The notes: a model not told the origin generated them from the letters alone. Shown: positions 24,709 to 33,734, counted from the first letter of the stretch. The stretch is 64,000 nt of DNA from Streptomyces sp. DSM 110735 (GCF_016482685.1 NZ_JACYHF010000001.1:248001-312000), one strand, 5' to 3'. A program made the numbers and translations.

Positions 24709-24926
24709 GAGGCCCTCTCCGTCACGAACCCGTCCGCGGCAGGGCGGCCGGACCCTTCCGTCGCTTCAGCGAAACACGCGCGCACGCCCCGCGCATCCGG
24801 GCCACGGGAGGTCCCTGCGCCCGCCGAGTTGCCGCGCCGCCGCCCCCGGTGTGATCTGGAGTGTGGGGCGACATCAGACGACGTCACGCGATGTCCCGCG
24901 CGATGTCAGGCGAGAGGAGCGCTCTC

Positions 24927-25415
24927 ATGGCTCACGCGGCACCCGCACCCGGCGCGCGGACCGGCGGCGCCCGAACCTCAGGCGAGGGCGAAGGCGAGGG
25001 CGACCGGCTCCGCACCGGTCCCACGCCCGACGTGTTCGACGCCCGCGCCCACCGGATGCTCAGGATCGTCGTACCGGTGCTGCTGGCACTGGTCTACGGC
25101 TACTGGGCAGCCGCCAACCGGCGTTCCGGCGGTCCCATCACCGGCTGGAACCTGCTCTTCGGGTTCCTCACCGCGCTCGTGTTCGCGGTGGTGCTCATCG
25201 CGCTGCTGACCGTGGCGCCGAGGCTGCCCCGCGAACTGCACGCCGCCGCCTGGACGGTGTTCATCGGCTGCTCGTTCGGCTTCCTCTACAGCCAGACCGG
25301 CGACTCGATCTACCGCTCGGTGGGCAACTCGATCGCCATCGGGGTGGTGACGTTCATCGTGTTCTTCTACCGCTTCTACACCCGCGAGGACGCCGCCGGG
25401 CATCGCATCCACTGA
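24927..25415 (+). CDS. Small four-helix membrane protein
   Basis: From the ATG at 24927 (GAGGAG ten bases upstream) the protein has 162 residues. The first 45 are Gly/Glu/Arg-rich and probably cytoplasmic. Four hydrophobic segments follow: LRIVVPVLLALVYGYWAA, NLLFGFLTALVFAVVLIALL, AAWTVFIGCSFGFLY and IAIGVVTFIVFFYRFY. Homologues are annotated only as membrane proteins in Streptomyces, and no function was recognised. It diverges from the SpoIIE phosphatase gene across 218 bp. Confidence 0.75.
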   Translation: MAHAAPAPGARTGGARTSGEGEGEGDRLRTGPTPDVFDARAHRMLRIVVPVLLALVYGYWAAANRRSGGPITGWNLLFGFLTALVFAVVLIALLTVAPRLPRELHAAAWTVFIGCSFGFLYSQTGDSIYRSVGNSIAIGVVTFIVFFYRFYTREDAAGHRIH

Positions 25416-25643
25416 CCCCGCGGCGACCTCGTACGACCCGTACGCGCCATGGACCCCGGCCCGCCCGCCGGGGTCCACGCGTCGCGCGCCCGCCCGTCCG
25501 ACGCACGCACCGTCCGACGCGACCCCCCGACCGGCGCGCCCACCCGTCCGGCGCGACCCCCCGCCCGGGTGTGCACCCGTCCGGATTCCCCCGTACGCCC
25601 GCCCCCGCTCGCGCGCCACCCCCAGCAGCCCTTGCCTGGAAGG

Positions 25644-26594
25644 GTGTCCCCTCGTTTCCGGAGCGTCGTGTCGGCCGCGCTGATCGCGCTGGCCTGCCTC
25701 CTCGTGCCGTTCGGCGCCTCGGCGGCCTGGGCGGCGTACACGCTCACCGACACGAGCCGCTACGTCACCACCATGGCGCCGCTCGCCACCGACCCGGACG
25801 TGCGGGAAGCCGTCGCGCAGGCGGTCGGGGACGGCATCCTGCGCGAGGCGGACCAGCGCATGGACATGACCCCGGTACGCGCCTCGGTACGTCCCTTCGT
25901 GCGCGACGCGGTCCGCTCCTTCACCCACACCCGCGCCTTCCGGCTCGCCTGGGACACCGGCAACCGGATCACCCACGACGCGGTGCTGCGCGCCCTGCGC
26001 GAGGACGACCCGACCGCCGGGGCGCCCGGCGCCGCCGTCACCGTCGACCTCGCCCCCGTCACCGCACGGGTCAAGCAGCAGCTCACCCAGGACCACGTCC
26101 CGCTCGCCGCCCGCATCCCGGTCCAGCACACCGTCGTCCCGGTGCTCCCGGCGGGCGACCTGACCCGGTTCCGCAAGGGGTACCACATGCTGGAAGTCGC
26201 CGGTTTCTGGCTGCCGGTGGCGGCCGTCGTGTTCGCCTCCGCCGGGATCGCGCTCGCCGTCCGCCGCCGCCGCGCCATCGTCGCGACCTCGCTCGGCACG
26301 GCTCTCGGCGGCGCCGTCCTCGCCCTCGCCCTCACCGTCGGCCGCGCCCTCACCCTGGCCGACCTCCCGCCCGACGTCCCCCACCCGGTCGCCGCCGCCG
26401 TCTACGACACCCTCACCGCCACCCTGCGCACGGTCTCCTGGCTCCTGCTCACCCTCGGCGTGACGGTGGCCCTGACGACCTGGCTGACCCGGCGCCGGGC
26501 GCGTCCGGAGGAACCCCGCAAGCCGGAGGCGAAGCGGAAGGACCGGACCACCGGACCGGACTCCGTGCAGGAGGACGGGCGGGCGCAGGTCTGA
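25644..26594 (+). CDS. Integral membrane protein with large extracytoplasmic loop
   Basis: This 316-residue protein is assigned from the GTG at 25644 (GGAAGG abuts it, so the start is uncertain). One N-terminal helix (VVSAALIALACLLVPFGASA) leads to an extracytoplasmic domain of about 170 residues containing YTLTDTSRYVTTMAPLA and AVAQAVGDGILREADQRMDM. Three C-terminal helices and an Arg/Lys/Glu-rich cytoplasmic tail follow. This is a widespread actinobacterial membrane protein of unknown role. The stop codon lies in the first copy of a 19-bp tandem repeat. The region upstream (25509-25590) contains a direct repeat of CGCGACCCCCCG type. Confidence 0.7.
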   Translation: MSPRFRSVVSAALIALACLLVPFGASAAWAAYTLTDTSRYVTTMAPLATDPDVREAVAQAVGDGILREADQRMDMTPVRASVRPFVRDAVRSFTHTRAFRLAWDTGNRITHDAVLRALREDDPTAGAPGAAVTVDLAPVTARVKQQLTQDHVPLAARIPVQHTVVPVLPAGDLTRFRKGYHMLEVAGFWLPVAAVVFASAGIALAVRRRRAIVATSLGTALGGAVLALALTVGRALTLADLPPDVPHPVAAAVYDTLTATLRTVSWLLLTLGVTVALTTWLTRRRARPEEPRKPEAKRKDRTTGPDSVQEDGRAQV

Positions 26595-26700
26595 GCGCCG
26601 GGCGCAGGTCTGAGCGCCGGGCGCAGGTCTGAGCGCCGGGCGCAGGTCTGAGCGCCGGGCGCTGTCCGTGCCCGGGTCCCGCTGTCAGTGCCCGGGTCTA
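26582..26700. repeat. 19-bp tandem repeat (4 copies) followed by a 20-bp direct repeat
   Basis: Four identical 19-bp units GGCGCAGGTCTGAGCGCCG occupy 26582-26657. Each junction forms the palindrome GCGCCGGGCGC, and each unit holds a TGA. A different 20-bp unit (GCTGTCCGTGCCCGGGTCCC and a near copy) follows at 26661-26700 and runs up to the start of the DUF6461 gene. The first unit contains the stop of the upstream gene. Confidence 0.9.
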
Positions 26701-26711
26701 CCGTGCCCGGC

Positions 26712-27221
26712 ATGAGGCACTGGATAGCAGGTCCCCTCGGCTGGACACACGGGCGCCGGTTCGGCGACGAGGAGACCAACGTCGTCTTCTTCCGCGGCAC
26801 CACCCTGGACGCGCTCACCCGCGGGCTGCTCGACCGGCACCGGCGCCCCCGCGCCTACGCCAAGGGCGACGACTGGGGCGTCCTGATGCACGACATGCTC
26901 GCCTGGGACTGCGCGGACACCGGCGACTACGAGGGCGCCGACTACGCCGCCCTGTGCCCGCCCGGCGCCGAACTGGCGGTCTTCGTCACCGAACCCTGCG
27001 TCGCCAAGGCTCACGGACCCTTCTTCGCGTACTACCGCGACGGCAGCCTGCACACCGCCTTCAGCTTCGAGTCCCCCACCGACGGGGTCGGTCCCGCCCC
27101 GGACCACTTCCTGCCCGCCGTCACGGAGGTCGAGGAGGACGGGGACGGCGACGACCGCGAGGAACGCCTGGTGGCGGCGATCACCCGCTTCCTCGACCTG
27201 CCCGAGCTGGAACTCCCGTAG
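26712..27221 (+). CDS. DUF6461-like protein
   Basis: This 169-residue soluble protein is assigned from the ATG at 26712, which lacks a clear ribosome site. Conserved-looking pieces are RHWIAGPLGWTHGR, FFRGTTLDALTRGLLDR and LCPPGAELAVFVTEPCVAKA, followed by an acidic C-terminus. The overall pattern fits the DUF6461 family found in Streptomyces, probably immunity or regulatory proteins of unknown target. It overlaps the convergent MocR gene by 41 bp. The upstream tandem repeats occupy the place where its promoter should be. Confidence 0.7.
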   Translation: MRHWIAGPLGWTHGRRFGDEETNVVFFRGTTLDALTRGLLDRHRRPRAYAKGDDWGVLMHDMLAWDCADTGDYEGADYAALCPPGAELAVFVTEPCVAKAHGPFFAYYRDGSLHTAFSFESPTDGVGPAPDHFLPAVTEVEEDGDGDDREERLVAAITRFLDLPELELP

Positions 27222-28566
27222 CGACCGCGCCGGGACCCTCCGCCACGATCTCCGCCAACACCCCCAGCGCCCGCACCAGTTCCCCCTCCGGCACCGAGCC
27301 GAGTCCGAGGCGTACCGCGTCCGGGGTGTGCGACGGCGCCGTGGCGAACGCCGTGCCCGGCGTGACCGCGACGCCCCGGGCGCGCGCCGCCGCCGTGAAG
27401 GTGTCCGCGCGCCAGGGGGCGGGGAGGGACCACCAGGTGAAGTACGAGGTCGGTGCCGAGAGGAGCGGGACGCCGGACAGGGCGTCGGCAGCGAGGAGTT
27501 GGCGGTGCCGGGCGTCCGCGCGCTTGGCCGCCGTCAGCCGGTCCACCGTGCCGTCGGTGATCCACCGCACCGCCGCCTCCAGGGCGAGCGACCCCGCGCT
27601 CCAGCCGCCGGACCGCACCGCCCGCGCCACCTCACCGGACCGCGCGGGCGGCACGGCGGCACAGCCGACGGTGAGACCCGGGGCGATCCGCTTGGACAGG
27701 CTGTCGACGAGGTGGCCGAGTCCGGGGAGGAGCGACGTGAACGGCGGCTCGTCGCCCTCGTGCAGGAAGGACCACACCCGGTCCTCCACCACCGGTATCC
27801 CCAAGTCGCTGATCACGTCCGCCAGTTCGGCTCTTCGTCCCGCGTCCAGCGTCCGCGAGGTCGGGTTGTGCAGCGTCGGCTGGAGGTAGAGCGCCGCCAG
27901 GGGAGCCGAGCGGTGGGCGGTCGCGAGGGACGCGGGGAGGGGTCCGCGGTCGTCCGCGGCGAGCGGTACGAGCGTGCCGCCGAGGCGGGCTGCCACCTCT
28001 CTCACCAGCGGATACGTCAGCGGTTCGACGCCGATCCGGTCGCCGGGGCGCACCAGGGAGGCGAGGGTGGCGGCGATGGCCTGGCGGGCGTTGCCGGTGA
28101 AAACGATGCCGTCGGGGTCGAGGGCGGGGTCGGGAGCGCCCAGCAGTCCGGCGAACACCTCGCGCGCCACGCCCGTCCCCGCCGCCGGTGCGGGCAGACG
28201 CAGCGCCTCGAACAGGGCGTCGGGGCGCAGGAGTTCAGCGAGGACGGGGGCGAGCAGCTCCGACTGACCCTCCACACAGGGGTAGTTCAGCTCCAGGTTC
28301 ACCGTCGCGGGCTCGCAGGACGCCTCCGTCAGCGCGTGCCCCGGCTGCGCGTCCGGTGTCGTGGCGCGCACGAAGGTGCCCCGCCCGACCTCGCCCACCA
28401 CCAGTCCCCGGCGGGCGAGTTCGCCGTAGACCCGCTCGGCGGTGGACGCGGCGATGCCGTGTCGGCGGGCGAACGCCCGTTGCGGAGGCAGGCGTTGACC
28501 GGTCCGCAGGCGACCGCGCGCGATGTCGGCGGCGATCCGGTCCGCGATGCGGCGGTAGTCGTCCAC
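27181..28566 (-). CDS. MocR-type GntR/aminotransferase transcriptional regulator
   Basis: This 461-residue protein starts at a GTG with GGGGGAG upstream. An N-terminal GntR winged helix (residues about 1-70: IAADIARGRLRTGQRLPPQR, then ASTAERVYGELARRGL) is fused to a fold-type I aminotransferase domain. LYLQPTLHNPTSRTL and the Schiff-base lysine segment VDSLSKRIAPGLTVG are present, so PLP binding is expected. MocR regulators use PLP or a PLP adduct as effector and bind direct repeats in divergent promoters. The gene diverges from an alpha/beta hydrolase, and the 89-bp gap contains two 12-bp direct repeats, the probable operator. The hydrolase is its likely target. Confidence 0.92.
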   Translation of the reverse strand: MDDYRRIADRIAADIARGRLRTGQRLPPQRAFARRHGIAASTAERVYGELARRGLVVGEVGRGTFVRATTPDAQPGHALTEASCEPATVNLELNYPCVEGQSELLAPVLAELLRPDALFEALRLPAPAAGTGVAREVFAGLLGAPDPALDPDGIVFTGNARQAIAATLASLVRPGDRIGVEPLTYPLVREVAARLGGTLVPLAADDRGPLPASLATAHRSAPLAALYLQPTLHNPTSRTLDAGRRAELADVISDLGIPVVEDRVWSFLHEGDEPPFTSLLPGLGHLVDSLSKRIAPGLTVGCAAVPPARSGEVARAVRSGGWSAGSLALEAAVRWITDGTVDRLTAAKRADARHRQLLAADALSGVPLLSAPTSYFTWWSLPAPWRADTFTAAARARGVAVTPGTAFATAPSHTPDAVRLGLGSVPEGELVRALGVLAEIVAEGPGAVATGVPARAGRGSG

Positions 28567-28593
28567 AACTCCCCCTGTTCAGCAGGTCTTGCA

Positions 28594-28648
28594 CATTGCA
28601 CCGAGGGCAAAGATTTCATTGCACCGAGCGAGGGGCGACTCCTAGGGT
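28594..28648 (+). promoter_or_regulatory. MocR operator direct repeats and hydrolase promoter
   Basis: CATTGCACCGAG occurs at 28594-28605 and again at 28617-28628, 23 bp apart (about two helical turns). The second copy contains TTGCAC (28619-28624), a fair -35, with TAGGGT (28643-28648) as -10 after an 18-bp spacer. The hydrolase ATG follows at 28656, so its mRNA would be nearly leaderless. A regulator bound to the second repeat would cover the -35. Confidence 0.65.
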
Positions 28649-28655
28649 CGGTTCC

Positions 28656-29444
28656 ATGCCGCCCTTCCTCGCATACGATGACAAAGGTCCCGAAAACGGC
28701 CGCCTCCCGCTCGTCCTCGTCCACGGTCACCCCTTCGACCGCACGATGTGGACCCCGCAGTTCACGGAGTTCTCCGCCGGGCGCCGGGTGATCGTCCCCG
28801 ATCTGCGCGGGTACGGCGCCTCCCCGGTGACCCCCGGCACGGTCACGCTCGCCCGGCACGCACGCGACCTGGAGAGCCTGCTCGACCACCTCGGCGCGAG
28901 CGTCTTCGTGCTCGCCGGGCTCTCCATGGGCGGGCAGATCGCCATGGAGTGCGCGGGGCGGTTCGGCGCCCGCGTCCGGGGTCTCGTCCTCGCGGACACC
29001 TTCCCCGAGCCCGAGACCCCCGAGGGCGTACGGACCCGGCACGCCCTGGCCGACCGGCTGCTCGCGGAGGGCATGTCCGGGTACGCCGACGAGGTGCTGG
29101 AGCGGATGGTCGCGCCGTACGCCGACCCCGCCGTCAAGGCGCACGTGCACCGGATGATGACCGGCACGGACCCCGAGGGCGCCGCCGCCTCCCTGCGCGG
29201 GCGCGCCGCCCGCCCCGACTACCGGCCGCTGCTCGCCCGGCTCACCACGCCCGCCCTGGTGGTGACCGGCGCCGACGACACGTACACCCCGGTCGCGGAC
29301 GCGGAGGCGATGCACGCGGCGCTCACGGACTCCCGGCTGCACGTCGTCCCCGGCGCCGCCCATCTGCCGAACCTGGAGCGCCCCGAGGAGTTCAACCGGG
29401 TGCTGGGGGCGTTCCTGGACGAGGTGGACGGGATGACGGGATGA
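28656..29444 (+). CDS. Alpha/beta hydrolase
   Basis: This 262-residue protein has the oxyanion-hole segment LVHGHPFDRTMW, nucleophile elbow GLSMGGQ (Ser90), late Asp in VTGADDTYTP and the catalytic His in PGAAHLPNLERPEEFN. These are the complete triad and layout of the RsbQ, haloperoxidase-like or 3-oxoadipate enol-lactonase-like group. The substrate is not predictable. It diverges from a MocR regulator whose operator candidate overlaps its promoter, so it is probably induced by the MocR effector. Its last codons run into an 8-bp tandem repeat that carries the stop. Confidence 0.88.
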   Translation: MPPFLAYDDKGPENGRLPLVLVHGHPFDRTMWTPQFTEFSAGRRVIVPDLRGYGASPVTPGTVTLARHARDLESLLDHLGASVFVLAGLSMGGQIAMECAGRFGARVRGLVLADTFPEPETPEGVRTRHALADRLLAEGMSGYADEVLERMVAPYADPAVKAHVHRMMTGTDPEGAAASLRGRAARPDYRPLLARLTTPALVVTGADDTYTPVADAEAMHAALTDSRLHVVPGAAHLPNLERPEEFNRVLGAFLDEVDGMTG

Positions 29445-29482
29445 CGGGATGACGGGATGACCGGGTGACGGGGTGCCGGGGT
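29427..29482. repeat. 8-bp tandem repeat across the hydrolase stop codon
   Basis: Four exact copies of GACGGGAT (29427-29458) are followed by three degenerate ones (GACCGGGT, GACGGGGT, GCCGGGGT). The hydrolase stop TGA (29442-29444) lies within the second and third copies. Confidence 0.9.
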
Positions 29483-29530
29483 GACCGCCGAGGCGCGGTG
29501 AGCGGCGTGCGACGGGCCTCATCGGGCGAA

Positions 29531-29547
29531 GCGCCCATAATGGGCGC
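29531..29547 (+). promoter_or_regulatory. 17-bp palindrome overlapping -10 of a leaderless FUSC gene
   Basis: GCGCCCATAATGGGCGC is a perfect 8-1-8 palindrome ending one base before the FUSC ATG. Its centre CATAAT (29536-29541) is a good -10, placing the transcription start at or next to the ATG. The same bases may be an operator. Confidence 0.55.
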
Positions 29548-31482
29548 ATGTCCCGAGAGTTCCCGATCGGCCTCACCCCTCCCGACTGGCTGGTACGGAA
29601 CCTCCGCGCGCAACCCGCGCCGGTCAACTGGGCCGCCGTCGCCCGTGCCTCCGTCGCGCTGGCGCTGCCGCTGGCGATCGGGTTCGCGGTGGGACAGCCC
29701 GCGTACGGCGCGCTCGCCTCCATGGGCGCGCTCAACGGCGTCATCGGTGACACCGCCGACGCCTACCGGATGCGCGTCATCACCATCGCCGTACCCCAGC
29801 TCACCGGCGCCGTCGGCGTCATCCTCGGCACGCTCGTCTTCGGGCAGGGCTGGGCGGCGGTCGGCGTGGTCACCGCCGTCGCGCTGGTCTCCGGGATGAT
29901 CTCGACCATCGGCACGGTGGCGTCCGTGTCGGGACTGCTGCTCCTGCTCAACTGCGTCGTCGGCGCGGGGCTCCCGCTGCCCCGCCCCTGGTGGCTGGCG
30001 CCCCTGCTGATGACCGGCGGCGGACTGCTGGTCCTGGCGCTCGCCCTGCTCGCCTGGCCGCTGCGTGCCGGGGTGCCCGAACGCGGCTCCGTCGCCCTCG
30101 GCTACCGCCGGGTCGCCGACCTCCTCGCCGCCTGCGGCGGACCCCCCGAGCAGTACGTCGCCGCCCGCTTCGACGTCACCCGCGCCCTGAACCAGGCGTA
30201 CGACGTCCTCCTCGGCCACCGCGCCCTGCACCACGCGCGCAGCCCGGAACTGACCCGGCTGATCGCCCAGTTGAACGCGATCACGCCCGTCATCGAGGCG
30301 GCGCCCGCCGTCGACCTCACCGGAAAACCGCTGCCGCCGGAGATCCCCGACACGGTGCGCCGCCTCGCCGACGACGTGGCGGCGGGTCGCACCGGACGGC
30401 TGGACCTGCCCGCGCTGCCCGCGCCGGTCACGGAGACCACCCGCGCCCTCGACCACGCGCTGCGGCACGCCGCCGAGGTGGTCGCGTCCCCCGACGTGGA
30501 CCCGCTCGGCGCGGACGACCACGCCGTACCGCTGCGCTCCCGCGTCACGCGCGCCACGCGCAACGTCGTGATGTCCGCCACCTCCTGGCGCTACGGACTG
30601 CGTCTGGCCCTGTGCATCGGCATCGCGCAGGCGCTGGTCTCGCTGGTCCCCGTACCGCGCTCGTACTGGGTCGCCCTGACCATCACCTTCGTCCTCAAGC
30701 CCGACTTCGGCTCGGTGTTCTCCCGCGCGCTGCTGCGGGCGCTGGGCACGGTGGTGGGTCTTGTCCTCGCGGCGGCGGTCCTGGCCGAGGTACCGCTCGG
30801 CTGGTGGGACGTGCCGGTGATGATGGTCCTTGGCACCCTGGTCCCGGCGCTCACCCCGCGCGGCTACGGCTACCAGACCGCCGCGATCACCCCGGTGATC
30901 CTGCTCCTCTCCGACATCCTGAACCACCAGGGCGTCGACCTGCTCCTGCCCCGGCTCCTCGACTCCCTGATGGGCTGCGGGATCGCGCTCGTCGCCGGGT
31001 ATCTGCTGTGGCCGGAGAGCTGGCACAGCCGGGTGGGCGACCGGCTGGCGGACGCGGTGGCCGACACGGCGGCGTACGTCGAGGCGGCGTTCGGCACCGG
31101 CACGGCACCCACCGCCCGCACCCGGATGCGGCGCCGTCTCTACCGCGATCTGTCCACCATCCGGACGGAGTTCCAGCGCGCCCTCACCGAACCCCCGCCC
31201 ACGGGACGCCGTGCGGCCGCCTGGTGGCCGCTGGTGGTGGCGGTGGAACGCATCGTCGACGCGACGACCGGAGCGCGGGTCCGCGTCCGCCACGGAGCCC
31301 CGCCCCCCTGCCCCGCCGAGGTCCAGCACGTAGCCCGCCAACTCCGTGAACTGGCCGAATCCGTACGGCGGACCGACACCCTCACCGCCGTCCGCACCGA
31401 CCTCACCGGACCCTCCGAAAGCGTCCTCGAGCCCCTGCGCCAAGAGGTCGCCGCCGCCCGCGCGATCGCGACACCCCACTGA
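29548..31482 (+). CDS. FUSC-family exporter (aromatic acid/fusaric acid resistance-like)
   Basis: This 644-residue membrane protein has two blocks of five to six hydrophobic helices (about 27-175 and 350-500) separated by a cytoplasmic helical domain. The second block carries the FUSC signature region VPRSYWVALTITFVLKPDFG followed by SVFSRALLRALGTVVGLVLA. Members export aromatic carboxylic acids or relieve envelope stress. There is no Shine-Dalgarno sequence, and a -10 sits six bases before the ATG, so the mRNA is predicted to be leaderless. The gene is monocistronic; its regulator is not adjacent. Confidence 0.87.
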   Translation: MSREFPIGLTPPDWLVRNLRAQPAPVNWAAVARASVALALPLAIGFAVGQPAYGALASMGALNGVIGDTADAYRMRVITIAVPQLTGAVGVILGTLVFGQGWAAVGVVTAVALVSGMISTIGTVASVSGLLLLLNCVVGAGLPLPRPWWLAPLLMTGGGLLVLALALLAWPLRAGVPERGSVALGYRRVADLLAACGGPPEQYVAARFDVTRALNQAYDVLLGHRALHHARSPELTRLIAQLNAITPVIEAAPAVDLTGKPLPPEIPDTVRRLADDVAAGRTGRLDLPALPAPVTETTRALDHALRHAAEVVASPDVDPLGADDHAVPLRSRVTRATRNVVMSATSWRYGLRLALCIGIAQALVSLVPVPRSYWVALTITFVLKPDFGSVFSRALLRALGTVVGLVLAAAVLAEVPLGWWDVPVMMVLGTLVPALTPRGYGYQTAAITPVILLLSDILNHQGVDLLLPRLLDSLMGCGIALVAGYLLWPESWHSRVGDRLADAVADTAAYVEAAFGTGTAPTARTRMRRRLYRDLSTIRTEFQRALTEPPPTGRRAAAWWPLVVAVERIVDATTGARVRVRHGAPPPCPAEVQHVARQLRELAESVRRTDTLTAVRTDLTGPSESVLEPLRQEVAAARAIATPH

Positions 31483-31583
31483 CGACACCCCGGGTGCGGC
31501 CGGAACCCGTGCCTCAGGGCCGCTAACCTTACGTGTCCGTCCTGGCCAGCGATCGGCATCAACTCACGCGAAGGGTTGCGCAC

Positions 31584-33710
31584 ATGGGCATTCTCACTCT
31601 CCTGAGGAACGCGTTCGGCCGCCGCAAAGAGCGTCCCACCGACCCAGAGAATGCCCCCACCGTCCCGGAACCCCGCGAACACGAGCTGGTCTCCGCAGCC
31701 TTCGACGACGTAACGGTCCCGCGCCAGCAGGCGGCGGAGTCGGGCGCGTCCGAGACCCGGGGGACGACTACGGCGGAGCCGGAGAAGACCGAGGCAGCGG
31801 TTGCGGCGAAGCCGGACGAGGCTGAGGCTGCGGAGACGGCTGTTGCGGCGGAGCCGGAGAAGGCTGCGCCTGCTGAGGCGGCGGTCACGGCGGAGCCGGA
31901 CGAAGCTGAGGTCGCCGGGACGGCTGCTGTGGCGGAGCAGGAGAAGGCTGAGACGGCCGAGGCAACGGTCACGACCGCGCCGGACAAGGCTGAAGCAGCG
32001 GACACGGCTGTGACGCCGGAGCGGGAGAAGGCTGAGGCGGCCGAGGCAACGGTTACGGCGGAGCCGAGCGAGCCCGAGACGGCGGTTACGGCGGAGCCGG
32101 AGAAGGCTGAGACCGCTCAGGCGGCGGTTACGGCGGAGCCCGACGAGGCTGAGGTCGCAGAGACGGCTGTTACGGCGGAGCCGAGCGAGCCCGAGGAGGC
32201 GGAGGCAACGGTCACGACCGCGCCGGACGAGGCTGAGGCAGCGGACACGACTGTTACGGCGGAGCCGGCGATTACGACCGCGCCCGACGAGGCTCAGACC
32301 GCTGAGGCGGCGGTTACGGCCGAGCCCGTCGAGGCTGAGGTCGCGGAGACGCCTGTTGCGGCGGAGCCCAGCCAGCCCGAGGTCACCGAGGCGTCGCTGG
32401 CCCCGGTGGAGTCGAGCGAGGCTGAGGTCACGGAGCCCGAGGGTGCCGAGCAGCGGGTCGAGACCGGCGAGCCCGAGGACGTAGAGGCAACGGTCACGGC
32501 CGAGATCGAGGCGCCGGAGCCGGAGGCAACGGCCGAGCTGGATGAGCCCGAGGTGCCCGAGCAGCGGGCGGAGCCGGAGACCACCGAGGTCGCTGAGCCG
32601 CAGGCGGAAGCCGAGGCGACGGAGCCGGAGACCCCCGAAGCCACCGCCCAGGTCCCCGCGCAGCGCACGGAGATCGAGGCGAGCGAACTCGACATCACGG
32701 CGGTGTCCGAGACGGCGGACGCGGAAGCACAGCCGGAGAACGAGCCGCTGACCGAAGCGACGCCGCCCGAGCCCACAGCGCCGGTGACCCCGTCGGCGGA
32801 AGCCACCCCCGCCCCCGAGCCGGAGACGGCCACTCAGCCCGAGCCGACCCAGAACGCGCAGCCTGAGCCCGCCGAAGCCACGACGGCACCCGAAGCCACC
32901 ACGGACCCGGCGCCCGCCGACGGCGAGACCGCCCCCCAGGGGCCACCCGCACCCGACAACGAAAGCCGCACGGGTGGTGCGGGTGGGAACCGGACCGCCG
33001 CCGAAGGCGAAGCCGAGGCGGACCGAGCTCAGCCCCCCGCTCCCGCCGAAGGCGAACCCCGCGAAGCCGAGGCGGACCAGGCTGACGCACCCCCCGCCAA
33101 CGACACCCCCGCCGCCACCGCCCTCGCAAAAGCCGACCTCACCAAAACCCCCGCAAAGACGTACCTCGTCCTGGACCGCTCCGCGAGCATGCGCCCGTAC
33201 TACAAGGACGGCTCCGCCCAGGCACTCGCCGACCAGACCCTCGCCCTGGCGACGGAGCTGGACAAGAACGCCCCCGCAGTCCACGTCGTCTTCTTCTCCA
33301 CGGAAGTGGACGGCACCACGGACCTCACCCCCGGCACCACCGACACCGTCGACGACATGCACGCCACCCTCGGCCGCATGGGCCGTACCAGCTACCACGC
33401 CGCCGTGGAAGCCGTACTCGCTCACTACGACCAGCACCACACCCCCGCCGACAAGGCACTCGTGATCTTCCAGACGGACGGCGCCCCCGACGCGAAGACC
33501 CCCGCCACCCAGGCCCTGACGAACGCCGCGAAGACCCACCCCAACGTCTTCTTCTCCTTCGTCGCCTTCGGTGAGCACGACAACAAGGCGTTCGACTACC
33601 TCCGCAAGCTGAAGACCCCGAACACGTCCTTCTTCCACGCGGGCCCGACCCCCCGCGAGCTGACGGACACCGAGCTGTACGAGGGCGTCCTGGCAGGCTG
33701 GCGCCCGTAA
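31584..33710 (+). CDS. vWA-domain protein with long acidic, disordered repeat region
   Basis: The protein has 708 residues from the ATG at 31584 (AAGGG upstream). The N-terminus [18 protein letters not shown] is amphipathic and may touch membrane. Residues about 60-510 are low-complexity Ala/Glu/Pro/Thr/Val, including about a dozen 14-residue units like [14 protein letters not shown]. The C-terminal 180 residues form a von Willebrand A domain. Its MIDAS motif is DRSAS near residue 531, with the Thr in [11 protein letters not shown] and the Asp in [10 protein letters not shown] completing the metal site. The domain resembles TerF/TerY vWA proteins of tellurite-resistance-type systems, but no terD-like gene is in the window. 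Metal-dependent protein binding is expected; the partner is unknown. Confidence 0.82.
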   Translation: MGILTLLRNAFGRRKERPTDPENAPTVPEPREHELVSAAFDDVTVPRQQAAESGASETRGTTTAEPEKTEAAVAAKPDEAEAAETAVAAEPEKAAPAEAAVTAEPDEAEVAGTAAVAEQEKAETAEATVTTAPDKAEAADTAVTPEREKAEAAEATVTAEPSEPETAVTAEPEKAETAQAAVTAEPDEAEVAETAVTAEPSEPEEAEATVTTAPDEAEAADTTVTAEPAITTAPDEAQTAEAAVTAEPVEAEVAETPVAAEPSQPEVTEASLAPVESSEAEVTEPEGAEQRVETGEPEDVEATVTAEIEAPEPEATAELDEPEVPEQRAEPETTEVAEPQAEAEATEPETPEATAQVPAQRTEIEASELDITAVSETADAEAQPENEPLTEATPPEPTAPVTPSAEATPAPEPETATQPEPTQNAQPEPAEATTAPEATTDPAPADGETAPQGPPAPDNESRTGGAGGNRTAAEGEAEADRAQPPAPAEGEPREAEADQADAPPANDTPAATALAKADLTKTPAKTYLVLDRSASMRPYYKDGSAQALADQTLALATELDKNAPAVHVVFFSTEVDGTTDLTPGTTDTVDDMHATLGRMGRTSYHAAVEAVLAHYDQHHTPADKALVIFQTDGAPDAKTPATQALTNAAKTHPNVFFSFVAFGEHDNKAFDYLRKLKTPNTSFFHAGPTPRELTDTELYEGVLAGWRP
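31770..32390 (+). repeat. 42-bp in-frame repeat array in the vWA gene
   Basis: Roughly a dozen imperfect 42-bp units encode 14-residue blocks alternating [16 protein letters not shown] and [16 protein letters not shown] motifs, with a few units shortened to TAEPSEPE. All indels keep the frame. The antisense frame gives a misleading leucine-rich pattern. Confidence 0.8.
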
Positions 33711-33734
33711 GGGAACCACCACCACGAGCTCCCC

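Noticed and set aside
26582..26657. Possible CRISPR array
   Set aside because: Units of 19 bp are directly adjacent with no spacers, and there are no cas genes in the window.
28556..28566. DnaA-box-like TCGTCCACA (also near 15374 and 56818)
   Set aside because: Single scattered matches to a short degenerate consensus, not clustered, and partly explained by start codons; no origin features.
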